Source: Hahnella lacustris (GTDB lineage Bacteria > Pseudomonadota > Gammaproteobacteria > Burkholderiales > Burkholderiaceae_A). Taken from it: a stretch of DNA of 64,000 nucleotides. Shown piece by piece: positions 34,166-42,614 of the stretch; within the stretch, counting starts at the first letter, position 1; the number at the start of each line of letters is the position of its first letter. The stretch lies in assembly GCA_965194655.1 (NCBI GenBank), contig OZ239148.1, positions 62,001 to 126,000 on the forward strand, in the 5' to 3' direction. Made by a program: the position numbers and the translations under genes. Under the pieces are notes generated by a model. The model was not told the origin of the DNA, made no database searches, and was given only the letters and a program-made list of their open reading frames with translations.

Positions 34166-34785
34166 GGCAACTCCCTGTCTCCGCTGTCAGCGGATGTCTG
34201 TTTTCCTGAGCATAACAAGCCCGCCATCACCTGTCCCGCCTTGAGGCTGCGAACGGGAACGAGGGCCTTGACTGGAGAACCCATGGGGGCTGCTTCCACC
34301 CAATGCTCAAGGGTGGCCTCCGATTCAACATAAATCAGGCCCGTTGGGCGAATGGCTCGGGCTGCGAGTGTCAGGGCGCGCTCCATGAGGCCCTGCCGGA
34401 AGGGTGGGTCAAGAAAAATCAGATCGAGGCTTGATTCTGCTGCTCGTTCCAACTGGGTGAACCCATCGGCCTGAACAACCCGAACCCTGAGTGGGTCCGC
34501 CCGAAGCTCCTGAGCCAGTCTCTGCATCGACACACAGGCGTGACGGTCTTGATCCACCATGGTCACCAATCGGGCGCCCCGTGACGCAGCCTCAAAGCCC
34601 AGCACACCGGTGCCGCCAAAAACATCCATGGCGTTCACCTCAGACCAGTCTCGTTCCAGCAGGTGGTCTAGCCAATTAAAGAGTGTTTCGCGCACGCGGT
34701 CTGGCGTCGGCCTAAGCCCAGGCCTTTCCGGCACGACGATCGCTCTGCGCCGCCATTGTCCTGCGATGATGCGAACCTGACCCAA
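34162..34785 (-). CDS. rsmD: 16S rRNA (guanine(966)-N2)-methyltransferase RsmD
   Basis: Methylates G966 of 16S rRNA in the small subunit. 207 residues, with IIAGQWRRRAIVVP at the N-terminus, RPTPDRVRETLFNWL, the SAM motif VFGGTGVLGFEAASRGA and the catalytic DPPF. Divergent from ftsY, about 67 bases apart. Confidence 0.95.
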   Translation of the reverse strand: MGQVRIIAGQWRRRAIVVPERPGLRPTPDRVRETLFNWLDHLLERDWSEVNAMDVFGGTGVLGFEAASRGARLVTMVDQDRHACVSMQRLAQELRADPLRVRVVQADGFTQLERAAESSLDLIFLDPPFRQGLMERALTLAARAIRPTGLIYVESEATLEHWVEAAPMGSPVKALVPVRSLKAGQVMAGLLCSGKQTSADSGDRELP

Positions 34786-34852
34786 GACCCACCCCCTCTA
34801 CAATGTTTGCAGTCTTACCTTAACCGAGCTGAGCACAAGAAGGATTCTAGGC

Positions 34853-35785
34853 ATGCTGGGCATCAAGAACGTTTTGAGCATGAACGCATTGAAGTCTGGC
34901 CTCTCCAAGACGCGAGATCGCCTGGCCCGTCTCTTGGGCCGGCCCCTGCTGGACGAGGCCTGGTTTGAGGAGGTCGAGTCCGCACTGATCCTCGCCGACG
35001 TCGGCGGCCGCGTGGCGCAAGAGATCGTTGCGGAGCTAAGAGCCTCCCTCAAGAAGGATCCGATCCCTGAGGCGGACGCGGAGAGACTCTCAGAGCGTCT
35101 TTCGAGCCTGTTGGCCACTCGACTCAGCGGGCTCAGAGCAGATACCAATCTCTTGCAGCCTCATCCCAGCGGAATGCCGAGGGTGATCATGATGGTGGGG
35201 GTGAATGGAGCGGGCAAAACCACCACCATTGGCAAGCTCGCCAACCAATTTCAGGCGGAGGGGCAGCGGGTCTTGTTGGCTGCAGGGGACACCTTTCGCG
35301 CGGCGGCGAGAGAGCAGCTTCTGGCCTGGGGTGAGCGAAGCCTCGTCGAAGTCGTCTCTCAGCAGGGTGCAGACCCCTCTGCAGTCGCTTTTGATGCAAT
35401 CAAGGCGGGCCAGGCGCGAGGCGCTTCAGTGGTCCTAGTGGACACAGCTGGTCGACTACCCACTCAGCTCCATCTGATGGAGGAGCTCAAGAAGATCAAG
35501 CGGGTGATGGCCAAGGCTCAGGAAGGGGCGCCCCACGAGGTCTGGCTGGTGGTGGATGGGGGCAATGGCCAGAATGCGCTCTCGCAGGTGAAGGCTTTTC
35601 ATGAGGCGCTTGGGCTCACCGGATTGGTGGTCACCAAGCTGGACGGTACCGCGAAGGGAGGGATGCTGTTGGCGCTGGCCCATCAACAGCCCATCGCAGT
35701 TCCCTTCATTGGGGTGGGCGAGAAGGTTGGAGACCTCCAGCCCTTTGACCCCAACAGCTTTGCCCAGGCGCTGGTGAGCGCTTAG
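34853..35785 (+). CDS. ftsY: Signal recognition particle receptor FtsY (short form)
   Basis: Receives SRP-ribosome complexes at the membrane. 310 residues: a brief N-terminal helix, the N domain, then the GTPase G domain with GVNGAGKTTTIGKLA (about 115-129), GDTFRAAAREQL, DTAGRLPTQ and TKLDGTAKGG. The acidic A domain of E. coli FtsY is absent. The DGGNGQNAL segment differs slightly from the usual DATTGQNAL form. It converges with the decarboxylase with a 4-base overlap. Confidence 0.95.
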   Translation: MLGIKNVLSMNALKSGLSKTRDRLARLLGRPLLDEAWFEEVESALILADVGGRVAQEIVAELRASLKKDPIPEADAERLSERLSSLLATRLSGLRADTNLLQPHPSGMPRVIMMVGVNGAGKTTTIGKLANQFQAEGQRVLLAAGDTFRAAAREQLLAWGERSLVEVVSQQGADPSAVAFDAIKAGQARGASVVLVDTAGRLPTQLHLMEELKKIKRVMAKAQEGAPHEVWLVVDGGNGQNALSQVKAFHEALGLTGLVVTKLDGTAKGGMLLALAHQQPIAVPFIGVGEKVGDLQPFDPNSFAQALVSA

Positions 35786-38073
35786 GGCTGCTCGCTGCCC
35801 ACGCAGTCCACGAAATACTCCAGTCCGGACTCGCCCTCTTGAACCACGAGGCCGTGAATATCGGCCTCAAAGCCCGGGAATCGAGCGTTAAAGTCGCGCG
35901 CAAACTGCAGGTAACCCACGATGGTTTTATTGAAGCGCTCGCCCGGAATCAGAAGCGGAATCCCTGGGGGATAGGGCGTGAGAAGGCTGGTGGTGATCCG
36001 TCCTTCAAGCTCATCGATCGCAACGCGCTCGGTCATGCGATGCGCCACACAGGAAAAGGCTTTGGCCGGCTTCATCGCGGGCTCCATATTGGAGGTGTAC
36101 ATCTCAGTGGTGAGCCGAGCGATGTCGTGTGCCTTGTAGGACTCATGCAGCTGTTGGCAGAGGTCACGTAGGCCCACCCGCTCGTACTGAGGAAACTTGG
36201 CGCAGAACTCAGGAATGACTCGCCACATGGGCTGGTTCTTATCGTAGTCGTCCTTAAACTGCTGGAGCGCGGTCAACATGGTGTTCCAGCGGCCCTTCGT
36301 GATGCCGATGGTGAACATGATGAAGAAGGAGTAAAGACCGGTCTTTTCAATGATGACGCCGTGTTCGGCCAGATACTTCGCCACAACAGAGGCGGGAATG
36401 CCCCTTTCCGCAAACTCGCCGTGGATATTGAGTCCAGGCGTGACGACCGTCGATTTGATGGGGTCGAGCATATTGAAGCCGGGCTCAAGCGGCCCAAAGC
36501 CGTGCCACTCGTCATTGGGCTTGAGTTCCCACTGCTCGCGCTGAGCCATGCCATCACTGTCAGCCTGAAATTCCTCGGGGCCCCAGACCTTAAACCACCA
36601 GTCTTGGTCACCGAACTCGGCCTCGACCTTTCGCATGGCACGTCGGAAGTCGAGGGCCTCCACAATGCTCTCTTCGACCAAGGCAGTTCCTCCAGGTGGC
36701 TCCATCATGGCCGCAGCGACATCGAGTGAAGCGATGATGGCGTACTGGGGGCTGGTGGAGGTGTGCATGAGGTAGGCCTCATTGAAGAGGTCTCGGTCGA
36801 GCTTTCGTGTCTCCGACTCTTGCACCAGAATCTGAGAGGCCTGAGAGAGGCCCGCCAGCAGCTTGTGGGTGGATTGGGTGGAGAAGATGATGGGGTCATG
36901 CGGTCTTGGGCGGTCACGGCCAATCGCGTGCATGTTCTGATAGAAGTCATGGAAGGCGGCGTGCGGCAACCAGGCCTCATCAAAATGAAGCGTGTCAATG
37001 GTGTCACCCAGAACATCCTTGATCATCTCTACGTTGTAGAGCACACCGTCGTATGTGCTCTGCGTGATGGTGAGAATTCTGGGCTTGGCCACTCCTTTGG
37101 CTTTGGCCTTCTCCCATGATTCCCGAGCGAACGGGTTGGCCATGATCTTGGCCTCAATCGCCTCGGGCTGGAATTCACTCAAGGGAATGGGCCCAATGAT
37201 GCCGAGATGATTGCGGGTGGGCATGAGGAAAACTGGAATGGCGCCTGTCATGGTGATGGCGTGCAGAACGCTCTTATGGCAGTTACGGTCCACCACCACA
37301 ATGTCGCCTGGTGCCACCGAGGCATGCCAGACCACCTTATTGGAGGTCGAGGTGCCATTGGTCACGAAAAAGCAGTGATCGGCATTGCAGATGCGCGCTG
37401 CATTGCGTTCTGAGGCCGCGACTGGGCCAGTATGGTCCAAAAGCTGCCCCAGTTCGTCTACCGCGTTGCAGACGTCTGCTCGAAGCATGTTTTCGCCAAA
37501 GAACTGGTGAAACATCTGTCCGACCGGCGACTTCAAGAAGGCGACACCGCCAGAGTGGCCAGGGCAATGCCAAGAATATGAGCCGTCTTGAGCGTAGTGG
37601 AGCAGGGCCCGAAAAAATGGCGGGGCGAGAGAGTCGAGATAGGACTTGGCCTCTCGAATGATGTGGCGCGCCACGAACTCGGGGGTGTCTTCGAACATAT
37701 GAATGAAGCCGTGAAGCTCGCGGAGCACGTCATTCGGGATATGGCGAGAGGTACGCGTCTCTCCGTAGAGGTAGATGGGGATTTCAGCATTTCTGAAGCG
37801 AATCTCGGTCACAAAGGCCCTCAGGTTCTTCAGCGCGTGAGTGACTTCGTCCGGTGAACCGGCCCCAAACTCCTCGTCGTCGATCGACAGCACAAAGGCC
37901 GACGCCCGTGATTGTTGTTGAGCGAATTGAGCCAGATCACCATAGCTGGTGACACCCAGCACCTCCATACCCTCTTTCTCAAGGGCCTCGGCCAGGGCAC
38001 GCACCCCAAGTCCAGAGGTGTTCTCGGAGCGAAAGTCTTCGTCAATGATGACAATGGGAAAGCGAAACTTCAT
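35782..38073 (-). CDS. Lysine/arginine/ornithine decarboxylase (fold type I)
   Basis: PLP-dependent decarboxylase of 763 residues with the three domains of the biodegradative family: a CheY-like wing (FPIVIIDEDFRSENTSGLGV), the large PLP domain (YSWHCPGHSGGVAF; PLP Lys in STQSTHKLLAGLSQ) and a C-terminal domain. It produces cadaverine, agmatine or putrescine; the substrate cannot be assigned from sequence by eye. ATG 38073 fits the family start. It is divergent from rpoH over 108 bases that include CIRCE. Confidence 0.93.
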   Translation of the reverse strand: MKFRFPIVIIDEDFRSENTSGLGVRALAEALEKEGMEVLGVTSYGDLAQFAQQQSRASAFVLSIDDEEFGAGSPDEVTHALKNLRAFVTEIRFRNAEIPIYLYGETRTSRHIPNDVLRELHGFIHMFEDTPEFVARHIIREAKSYLDSLAPPFFRALLHYAQDGSYSWHCPGHSGGVAFLKSPVGQMFHQFFGENMLRADVCNAVDELGQLLDHTGPVAASERNAARICNADHCFFVTNGTSTSNKVVWHASVAPGDIVVVDRNCHKSVLHAITMTGAIPVFLMPTRNHLGIIGPIPLSEFQPEAIEAKIMANPFARESWEKAKAKGVAKPRILTITQSTYDGVLYNVEMIKDVLGDTIDTLHFDEAWLPHAAFHDFYQNMHAIGRDRPRPHDPIIFSTQSTHKLLAGLSQASQILVQESETRKLDRDLFNEAYLMHTSTSPQYAIIASLDVAAAMMEPPGGTALVEESIVEALDFRRAMRKVEAEFGDQDWWFKVWGPEEFQADSDGMAQREQWELKPNDEWHGFGPLEPGFNMLDPIKSTVVTPGLNIHGEFAERGIPASVVAKYLAEHGVIIEKTGLYSFFIMFTIGITKGRWNTMLTALQQFKDDYDKNQPMWRVIPEFCAKFPQYERVGLRDLCQQLHESYKAHDIARLTTEMYTSNMEPAMKPAKAFSCVAHRMTERVAIDELEGRITTSLLTPYPPGIPLLIPGERFNKTIVGYLQFARDFNARFPGFEADIHGLVVQEGESGLEYFVDCVGSEQP

Positions 38074-38133
38074 GGAGGCGCCTTTCAGAATGAAGGGCTG
38101 ATGGTAGGGCAAATTTGAGGCACTTTTTGTGTT

Positions 38134-38160
38134 TTAGCACTCTAATCGTGTGAGTGCTAA
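38134..38160. promoter_or_regulatory. CIRCE operator (HrcA site) upstream of rpoH
   Basis: TTAGCACTC (38134-38142), nine bases, then GAGTGCTAA (38152-38160): a perfect match to the CIRCE inverted repeat bound by the heat-shock repressor HrcA. The arms extend to 11 bp (38132-38142 and 38152-38162). It covers the predicted rpoH promoter. Confidence 0.92.
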
Positions 38161-38163
38161 AAT
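38134..38163 (+). promoter_or_regulatory. Candidate rpoH promoter overlapped by CIRCE
   Basis: TTAGCA (38134-38139) and TAAAAT (38158-38163) are 18 bases apart, 4/6 and 5/6 matches. Both elements are made of the CIRCE arms, so HrcA binding would exclude polymerase. AGGAG (38171-38175) follows as the ribosome site. Confidence 0.45.
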
Positions 38164-38181
38164 ATTGTCAAGGAGACGCAC

Positions 38182-39051
38182 ATGACCGCCGCATCCCATG
38201 CCCTGATTCTCAGCCAGCTCTCGCCAGGTGCCAATCTGGACGGCTATCTGCGCCTGGTGCATCAGATGCCTCTGCTGAGCGCTGAGCGTGAACAGACGTT
38301 GGCCCTTCGATATCGCACCCAGGATGACCTTGAGGCCGCCAAGGAGCTGGTGCTCTCGCACCTGCGACTCGTGGTGGCCGTCTCGAGACAGTATCTCGGA
38401 TATGGCTTGCCCCAGGCTGACCTCATTCAAGAGGGCAATGTCGGCCTCATGAAGGCTGTTAAGCGATTTGATCCCACCCAGGGCGTGCGGCTGGTGTCTT
38501 ATGCCCTGCACTGGATTAAGGCTGAGATTCACGACTACATCCTCAAGAACTGGCAGATGGTGAAGGTTGCCACCACGAAGTCTCAGCGCAAGCTTTTCTT
38601 TAATCTGAAGTCCCTCAAGCGGGCATTGGGTGCAGAGCGAGGCGTGACGCTGGATCAGGCGAGATCGATCGCCCAGACCCTCTCGGTCAGCACCGACGAG
38701 GTTTTGGAAATGGACCGTCGCTTGGCGGGTGGAGACACCCCTCTTGAGACACGTCCTGATGATTCGGACGAGGCGATGGGCCCCATCGCAACGCTCGCTG
38801 CGGAGCATGCCGACCCATCCGAGCTGGTCGAGGCCGCCCAAGAAACCGCTCTGGCCCAGAGCTCGGTCCGTCGTGCGCTCTCGGAGCTCGATGACCGCAG
38901 CCGAGCCATCGTGATGGCCCGCTGGATGCGTGATGACGAGGAGAAGGGGCCGACCCTTCATGACCTCGCGGATGAGTTTGGGGTTTCGGCTGAACGGATC
39001 CGCCAGATCGAGGCGGCGGCTTTGAAGAAGATTCGGGCGAGTCTCAGCTAG
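38182..39051 (+). CDS. rpoH: Heat-shock sigma factor RpoH (sigma-32)
   Basis: Directs RNA polymerase to heat-shock promoters. 289 residues, with region 2 (LVLSHLRLVVAVSRQYLGYGL, DLIQEGNVGLMKAVKRFDP, SYALHWIKAEIHDYILKNW), the RpoH box (QRKLFFNLKSLKRAL) and region 4 helix-turn-helix (DLADEFGVSAERIRQIE). Preceded by a perfect CIRCE element and AGGAG. Convergent with ychF. Confidence 0.96.
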   Translation: MTAASHALILSQLSPGANLDGYLRLVHQMPLLSAEREQTLALRYRTQDDLEAAKELVLSHLRLVVAVSRQYLGYGLPQADLIQEGNVGLMKAVKRFDPTQGVRLVSYALHWIKAEIHDYILKNWQMVKVATTKSQRKLFFNLKSLKRALGAERGVTLDQARSIAQTLSVSTDEVLEMDRRLAGGDTPLETRPDDSDEAMGPIATLAAEHADPSELVEAAQETALAQSSVRRALSELDDRSRAIVMARWMRDDEEKGPTLHDLADEFGVSAERIRQIEAAALKKIRASLS

Positions 39052-39055
39052 GCTC

Positions 39056-39072
39056 GGTCGCCCATCGCGACC
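39056..39072. terminator. Possible bidirectional hairpin between rpoH and ychF
   Basis: GGTCGC (39056-39061) and GCGACC (39067-39072) make a 6-bp GC-rich stem with a 5-base loop in the 27-base gap between convergent genes. Only a weak T-rich tract follows on the plus strand. Confidence 0.4.
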
Positions 39073-39078
39073 TTACTC

Positions 39079-40170
39079 CTAAACGTTGAAGCGAAAGTGC
39101 ATCACATCGCCATCTTTGACGATGTATTCCTTGCCCTCCAACCGCATTTTTCCTGATTCCTTTGCTCCCTGCTCCCCTTTGCAGGTGATGTAGTCTTCAT
39201 AGCCGATCACCTCTGCTCGGATGAATCCGCGCTCAAAGTCCGTATGAATGACACCCGCAGCTTGCGGCGCAGTCGCACCGATTCGGACCGTCCATGCCCT
39301 CACCTCTTTCACGCCTGCGGTGAAGTAGGTCTGCAGGCCGAGCAGACCAAAGGCCGCTCGAATGAGCCGATTCAGCCCTGGCTCTTGCATGCCCATGTCG
39401 GCAAGGAAGACGGCCTTGTCATCGTCGGGCATATCAGCAATTTCTGCTTCGATGGCCGCGCAGATGGCCACGACAGGAGCCCCTTGGCTGGCTGCAAATG
39501 CAGTGAGGCGGTCGAGGTGGGGGTTATTGGTAAAGCCGCTCTCAGAGACGTTTGCAACATACATCGCGGGCTTGGCCGTGATGAAAAAGAAGGGTCGGAT
39601 CAGGGCACGTTCCTCGGTGTCGAGATCGAGGGCGCGGATGGGGAGCGCCTGATCGAGCTGAGCCTGGCATCGCTCCAACACGGTGAGCAGCTTGGCAGCT
39701 TCCTTGTCGCCTGAGCGCGCGAGCTTCTGCACCTTCACCACCTGCTTTTCGACGCCGGCCAGATCGGCGAGTGCGAGTTCGGTCTGAATCGTCTCAATGT
39801 CTGCGAGCGGATCGACCCTCCCGTTGACGTGGACCACGTTTTCATCTTCGAAGCACCTCACCACATTGACGATGGCATCCGTCTCGCGGATGTTGGCCAA
39901 GAACTGATTCCCCAATCCCTCGCCCTTGCTTGCTCCGGCCACGAGGCCTGCAATGTCGACGAACTCCACCGTGGCCGGAAGGATCCGTTCGGGCTTGACG
40001 ATGGCCGCAAGCTGATTCAAGCGAGGGTCTGGCAGCTCTACGATGCCAGTGTTGGGCTCAATGGTGCAGAAAGGATAGTTCTCCGCGGCAATGCCGGCCT
40101 TGGTCAGCGCGTTAAAGAGGGTGCTCTTGCCCACGTTGGGCAGTCCGACAATTCCACACTGGAGTGACAT
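39079..40170 (-). CDS. ychF: Redox-regulated ATPase/GTPase YchF
   Basis: Obg-family translation-associated ATPase. 363 residues. GLPNVGKSTLFNALT Walker A, FVDIAGLVAGASKGEGLGNQFL, the ATP-specifying NVSE replacing NKxD, and a C-terminal TGS domain (FTAGVKEVRAWTVRIG, AEVIGYEDYI). The start is taken at ATG 40170, where the family begins; the frame is open further up. It follows pth, rplY and prs on the same strand. Confidence 0.95.
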   Translation of the reverse strand: MSLQCGIVGLPNVGKSTLFNALTKAGIAAENYPFCTIEPNTGIVELPDPRLNQLAAIVKPERILPATVEFVDIAGLVAGASKGEGLGNQFLANIRETDAIVNVVRCFEDENVVHVNGRVDPLADIETIQTELALADLAGVEKQVVKVQKLARSGDKEAAKLLTVLERCQAQLDQALPIRALDLDTEERALIRPFFFITAKPAMYVANVSESGFTNNPHLDRLTAFAASQGAPVVAICAAIEAEIADMPDDDKAVFLADMGMQEPGLNRLIRAAFGLLGLQTYFTAGVKEVRAWTVRIGATAPQAAGVIHTDFERGFIRAEVIGYEDYITCKGEQGAKESGKMRLEGKEYIVKDGDVMHFRFNV

Positions 40171-40204
40171 GAGTCTGGTCCTTAAAGATGAGGCTGAGGG
40201 GAGG

Positions 40205-40798
40205 CTAAGGGGAGGTGGGGCCGTGCAGACGACGTTGGGCGATGTCAAATCTGCCCTGAATGAGGTCGGGCAGTGATTCACAGCACCGATCGAGCGCAGC
40301 CTCAATCGCGATCAGTTCCTCGGCTTTCGGCCTGTGGAGCACAAAGTCGGCGACGTCTTGCGAGAGTCCGAGCGTACGGGGGTGTCCAATCCCAATTCTC
40401 AGTCGCCAGAAGGACGGGCTGCCGAGCGCACTAGAGATGTCTCGAACGCCATTGTGCCCGCCGTGGCCCCCACCCTGCTTGAGCCGGATCGCCCCAGGAG
40501 GAAGGTCAAGCTCATCGTGAACGACCAGAATCTGTTCTGGGGGAATTTGATAGAACCGAGCAGCGGCACTGACCGCTCGACCGGAGTGGTTCATAAAGGT
40601 CTGGGGCTCAAGCAGCCAGCATCCCGCGGCTGGACCTGTGCTGGCCTTGCAGGCTGTTGCCGAGAGCTTGGGCTGAGCGGTGAGGGACTGAGCAGCCGAA
40701 CGAGCGAGACGATCGATGAGCCAGAACCCGACGTTATGGCGGGTTGACTCATAGTCTCGGCCCGGATTGCCCAGGCCTGCGATGAGCGAGAGGGCCAT
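40205..40798 (-). CDS. pth: Peptidyl-tRNA hydrolase
   Basis: Releases tRNA from stalled peptidyl-tRNA. 197 residues, with GLGNPGRDYESTRHNVGF (catalytic His), the FMNHSG motif, VVHDELDLPPGAIRLKQGGGHGGHNG and RLRIGIGHP. It follows rplY after 15 bases and precedes ychF, a common order. Confidence 0.96.
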   Translation of the reverse strand: MALSLIAGLGNPGRDYESTRHNVGFWLIDRLARSAAQSLTAQPKLSATACKASTGPAAGCWLLEPQTFMNHSGRAVSAAARFYQIPPEQILVVHDELDLPPGAIRLKQGGGHGGHNGVRDISSALGSPSFWRLRIGIGHPRTLGLSQDVADFVLHRPKAEELIAIEAALDRCCESLPDLIQGRFDIAQRRLHGPTSP

Positions 40799-40813
40799 CG
40801 CAGGCTTTGGGAT

Positions 40814-41425
40814 TTAGGCTGCGGGCTTGTCTTCTGCTGCGCCGGCTGACCCACCTGCCTTGGATGCTGTTGCAACCACGGGGTTGTCTTGGCCATGCAG
40901 AATGAGGGTGACACCAGCCGGGATCTTGACGTCCTTGATGTGGACCGAATGACCCACGCTCAGCTTGGAGAGGTCGACTTCGATGAACTCGGGGAGGTCT
41001 TTGGGCAGGCAGCTCACTTCCACTTCGTTCAGGATGTGGCTCACGAGCGCGCCTTCCAGCTTGACAGCCGGGCTTAGCTCCTGGCCCACGAAGTGCAGGG
41101 GCACCTTGGTGTGAAGGGCCGCATTGGCATCCACGCGTTGAAAGTCGATGTGCAAAACCTGCTGCTTGTACGCGTGCATTTGAAAGTCGCGCAGGAGCAC
41201 CTGTTCGCTCTTTCCGTCAAGCTCAAGCTCCAGAATGGACGAATGAAAGGATTCGACCTTCAGGGCAAGCAGAACGGGGTTGTGATCCATTTCGATGGAC
41301 ACAGAGGGGCCTGTGCCTCCGTATACGATGCCAGGCAGTTTGCCATTGCGACGGAGGCGGCGGCTCGCACTCGACCCCTCAATCGAACGGCGGGTGGCGA
41401 CCACTTTGGTGGTTGAAAACTTCAT
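40814..41425 (-). CDS. rplY: 50S ribosomal protein L25/general stress protein Ctc
   Basis: 5S rRNA-binding ribosomal protein in the long, two-domain Ctc form. 203 residues. The N-terminal L25 domain (ATRRSIEGSSASRRLRRNGKLPGIVYGG) is followed by the TL5-type beta domain (VPLHFVGQELSPAVKLEGALVSHILNEVEVSCLP) and an Ala-rich tail. Between prs and pth, as usual. Confidence 0.95.
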   Translation of the reverse strand: MKFSTTKVVATRRSIEGSSASRRLRRNGKLPGIVYGGTGPSVSIEMDHNPVLLALKVESFHSSILELELDGKSEQVLLRDFQMHAYKQQVLHIDFQRVDANAALHTKVPLHFVGQELSPAVKLEGALVSHILNEVEVSCLPKDLPEFIEVDLSKLSVGHSVHIKDVKIPAGVTLILHGQDNPVVATASKAGGSAGAAEDKPAA

Positions 41426-41462
41426 AGCGCGCTCCGCATAAAAGATTGATGAAAGCTTCTCC

Positions 41463-41484
41463 CGCTTGCCGCGACCAGCAAGCG
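41463..41484. other. Inverted repeat in the prs-rplY gap
   Basis: CGCTTGC (41463-41469) and GCAAGCG (41478-41484) form a perfect 7-bp stem with an 8-base loop. No T-run follows on the minus strand, so a terminator is not clear; it may be a leader structure of rplY. A TATACT (minus strand, 41504-41499) sits just upstream as a possible -10. Confidence 0.45.
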
Positions 41485-41515
41485 TGGAAAAGCCTTCTAG
41501 TATAACCGACTGGTC

Positions 41516-42493
41516 CTATTCCAGGAATAGAGAGCTCACCGAGTCCGACTTTGCGATGCGAATGATGGTCTCAGCCATCAACCCAGCGCAGCTGATCGCC
41601 CGAATTCGGCCACAGGCCTGAGCCTCAGCGCTCAGTGGAATGGTGTCCGTCACCACGAGTTCGTCGAGTGCGCTATCGACGACTCTGTGGACCGCCCCAC
41701 CAGACAGCACGGGGTGGGTGCAATAGGCAATGACGCTCGTAGCCCCATTGGCCTTCAGGGCGGCTGCGGCCTTGGTGAGCGTACCCGCCGTATCCACCAT
41801 GTCGTCCATGATCAGGCAGGTTCGGCCAGAGACGTCTCCGATGATGTTCATGACCTCAGACACATTGGCCTTGGGGCGACGCTTGTCAATGATGGCCATC
41901 TCGGTGTCAAGCTCTTTTGCGAAGGCTCGCGCACGCACGACACCGCCCACGTCCGGCGAGACCACCATGGGGTTGGGATAATCGTGCTTCCAGACGTCGG
42001 CCAGCAGGATAGGAGCCGAATAGATGTTGTCGACCGGGATGTCGAAGAACCCCTGGATCTGGTCGGAGTGCAGGTCCATGGTGAGAACTCGGTCCACTCC
42101 GACGGACTGAAGCATATTGGCCACCACTTTGGCACTGATCGGCACGCGGGCTGAGCGGACTCGACGGTCTTGTCTGGCATAGCCAAAATAGGGAATGGCT
42201 GCCGTGATGCGAGCGGCCGAGGCTCGACGCAGGGCGTCAGCCATCAGCATGACCTCCATCAGGTTGTCATTGGCTGGAGCGCTGGTGGGCTGAAGGATAA
42301 ATACGTCTCGGCCCCGGACATGCTCAAGAATCTCGACGGTTGCTTCTCCGTCTGAGAATCGAGCAACCTTTGCACGTCCGAGTGGGACGGACAGGTGACG
42401 TGAGACTTCGGATGCGAGCCGGGGGTTGGCGTTCCCCGTGAACAGCATGATGGAATCAACTCCGCCATTACCGACGGGCAAGCGTTCAGCCAT
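41516..42493 (-). CDS. prs: Ribose-phosphate pyrophosphokinase
   Basis: Makes PRPP from ribose 5-phosphate and ATP. 325 residues. MLFTGNANPRLASEVSRHL, FSDGEATVEI, YFGYARQDRRVRSARVPISAKVVANML, the PRPP loop VVSPDVGGVVRARAFA and MDDMVDTAGTL are intact. ATG 42493 gives a short N-terminal extension; a second ATG (16 codons in) is possible. Follows tRNA-Gln by 28 bases. Confidence 0.95.
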   Translation of the reverse strand: MAERLPVGNGGVDSIMLFTGNANPRLASEVSRHLSVPLGRAKVARFSDGEATVEILEHVRGRDVFILQPTSAPANDNLMEVMLMADALRRASAARITAAIPYFGYARQDRRVRSARVPISAKVVANMLQSVGVDRVLTMDLHSDQIQGFFDIPVDNIYSAPILLADVWKHDYPNPMVVSPDVGGVVRARAFAKELDTEMAIIDKRRPKANVSEVMNIIGDVSGRTCLIMDDMVDTAGTLTKAAAALKANGATSVIAYCTHPVLSGGAVHRVVDSALDELVVTDTIPLSAEAQACGRIRAISCAGLMAETIIRIAKSDSVSSLFLE

Positions 42494-42521
42494 AGAGAAA
42501 ACCCAAGTCAGCTAGAGGGGG

Positions 42522-42595
42522 CTGGGGAGGAAGGACTCGAACCCTCGCATGCCGGAATCAAAATCCGGTGCCTTAACCAACTTGGCGACTCCCCA
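42522..42595 (-). tRNA. tRNA-Gln (TTG anticodon)
   Basis: A 74-base cloverleaf on the minus strand. The acceptor TGGGGAG (5' end at 42595) pairs with CTCCCCA. The D arm is GCC...GGC, the anticodon stem CCGGA/TCCGG with loop TTTTGAT (anticodon TTG), and the T arm GAGGG-TTCGAGT-CCTTC. The discriminator is G and the next bases are CCC, so CCA is not encoded. It lies 19 bases after ispE and before prs, probably co-transcribed. Confidence 0.95.
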
Positions 42596-42614
42596 ACGGC
42601 ACGACTGCAGGGCA

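Noticed and set aside
33434..34333. A 299-codon plus-strand frame over fdx, coaD and rsmD
   Set aside because: It crosses three well-supported minus-strand genes and shows no recognisable domain.
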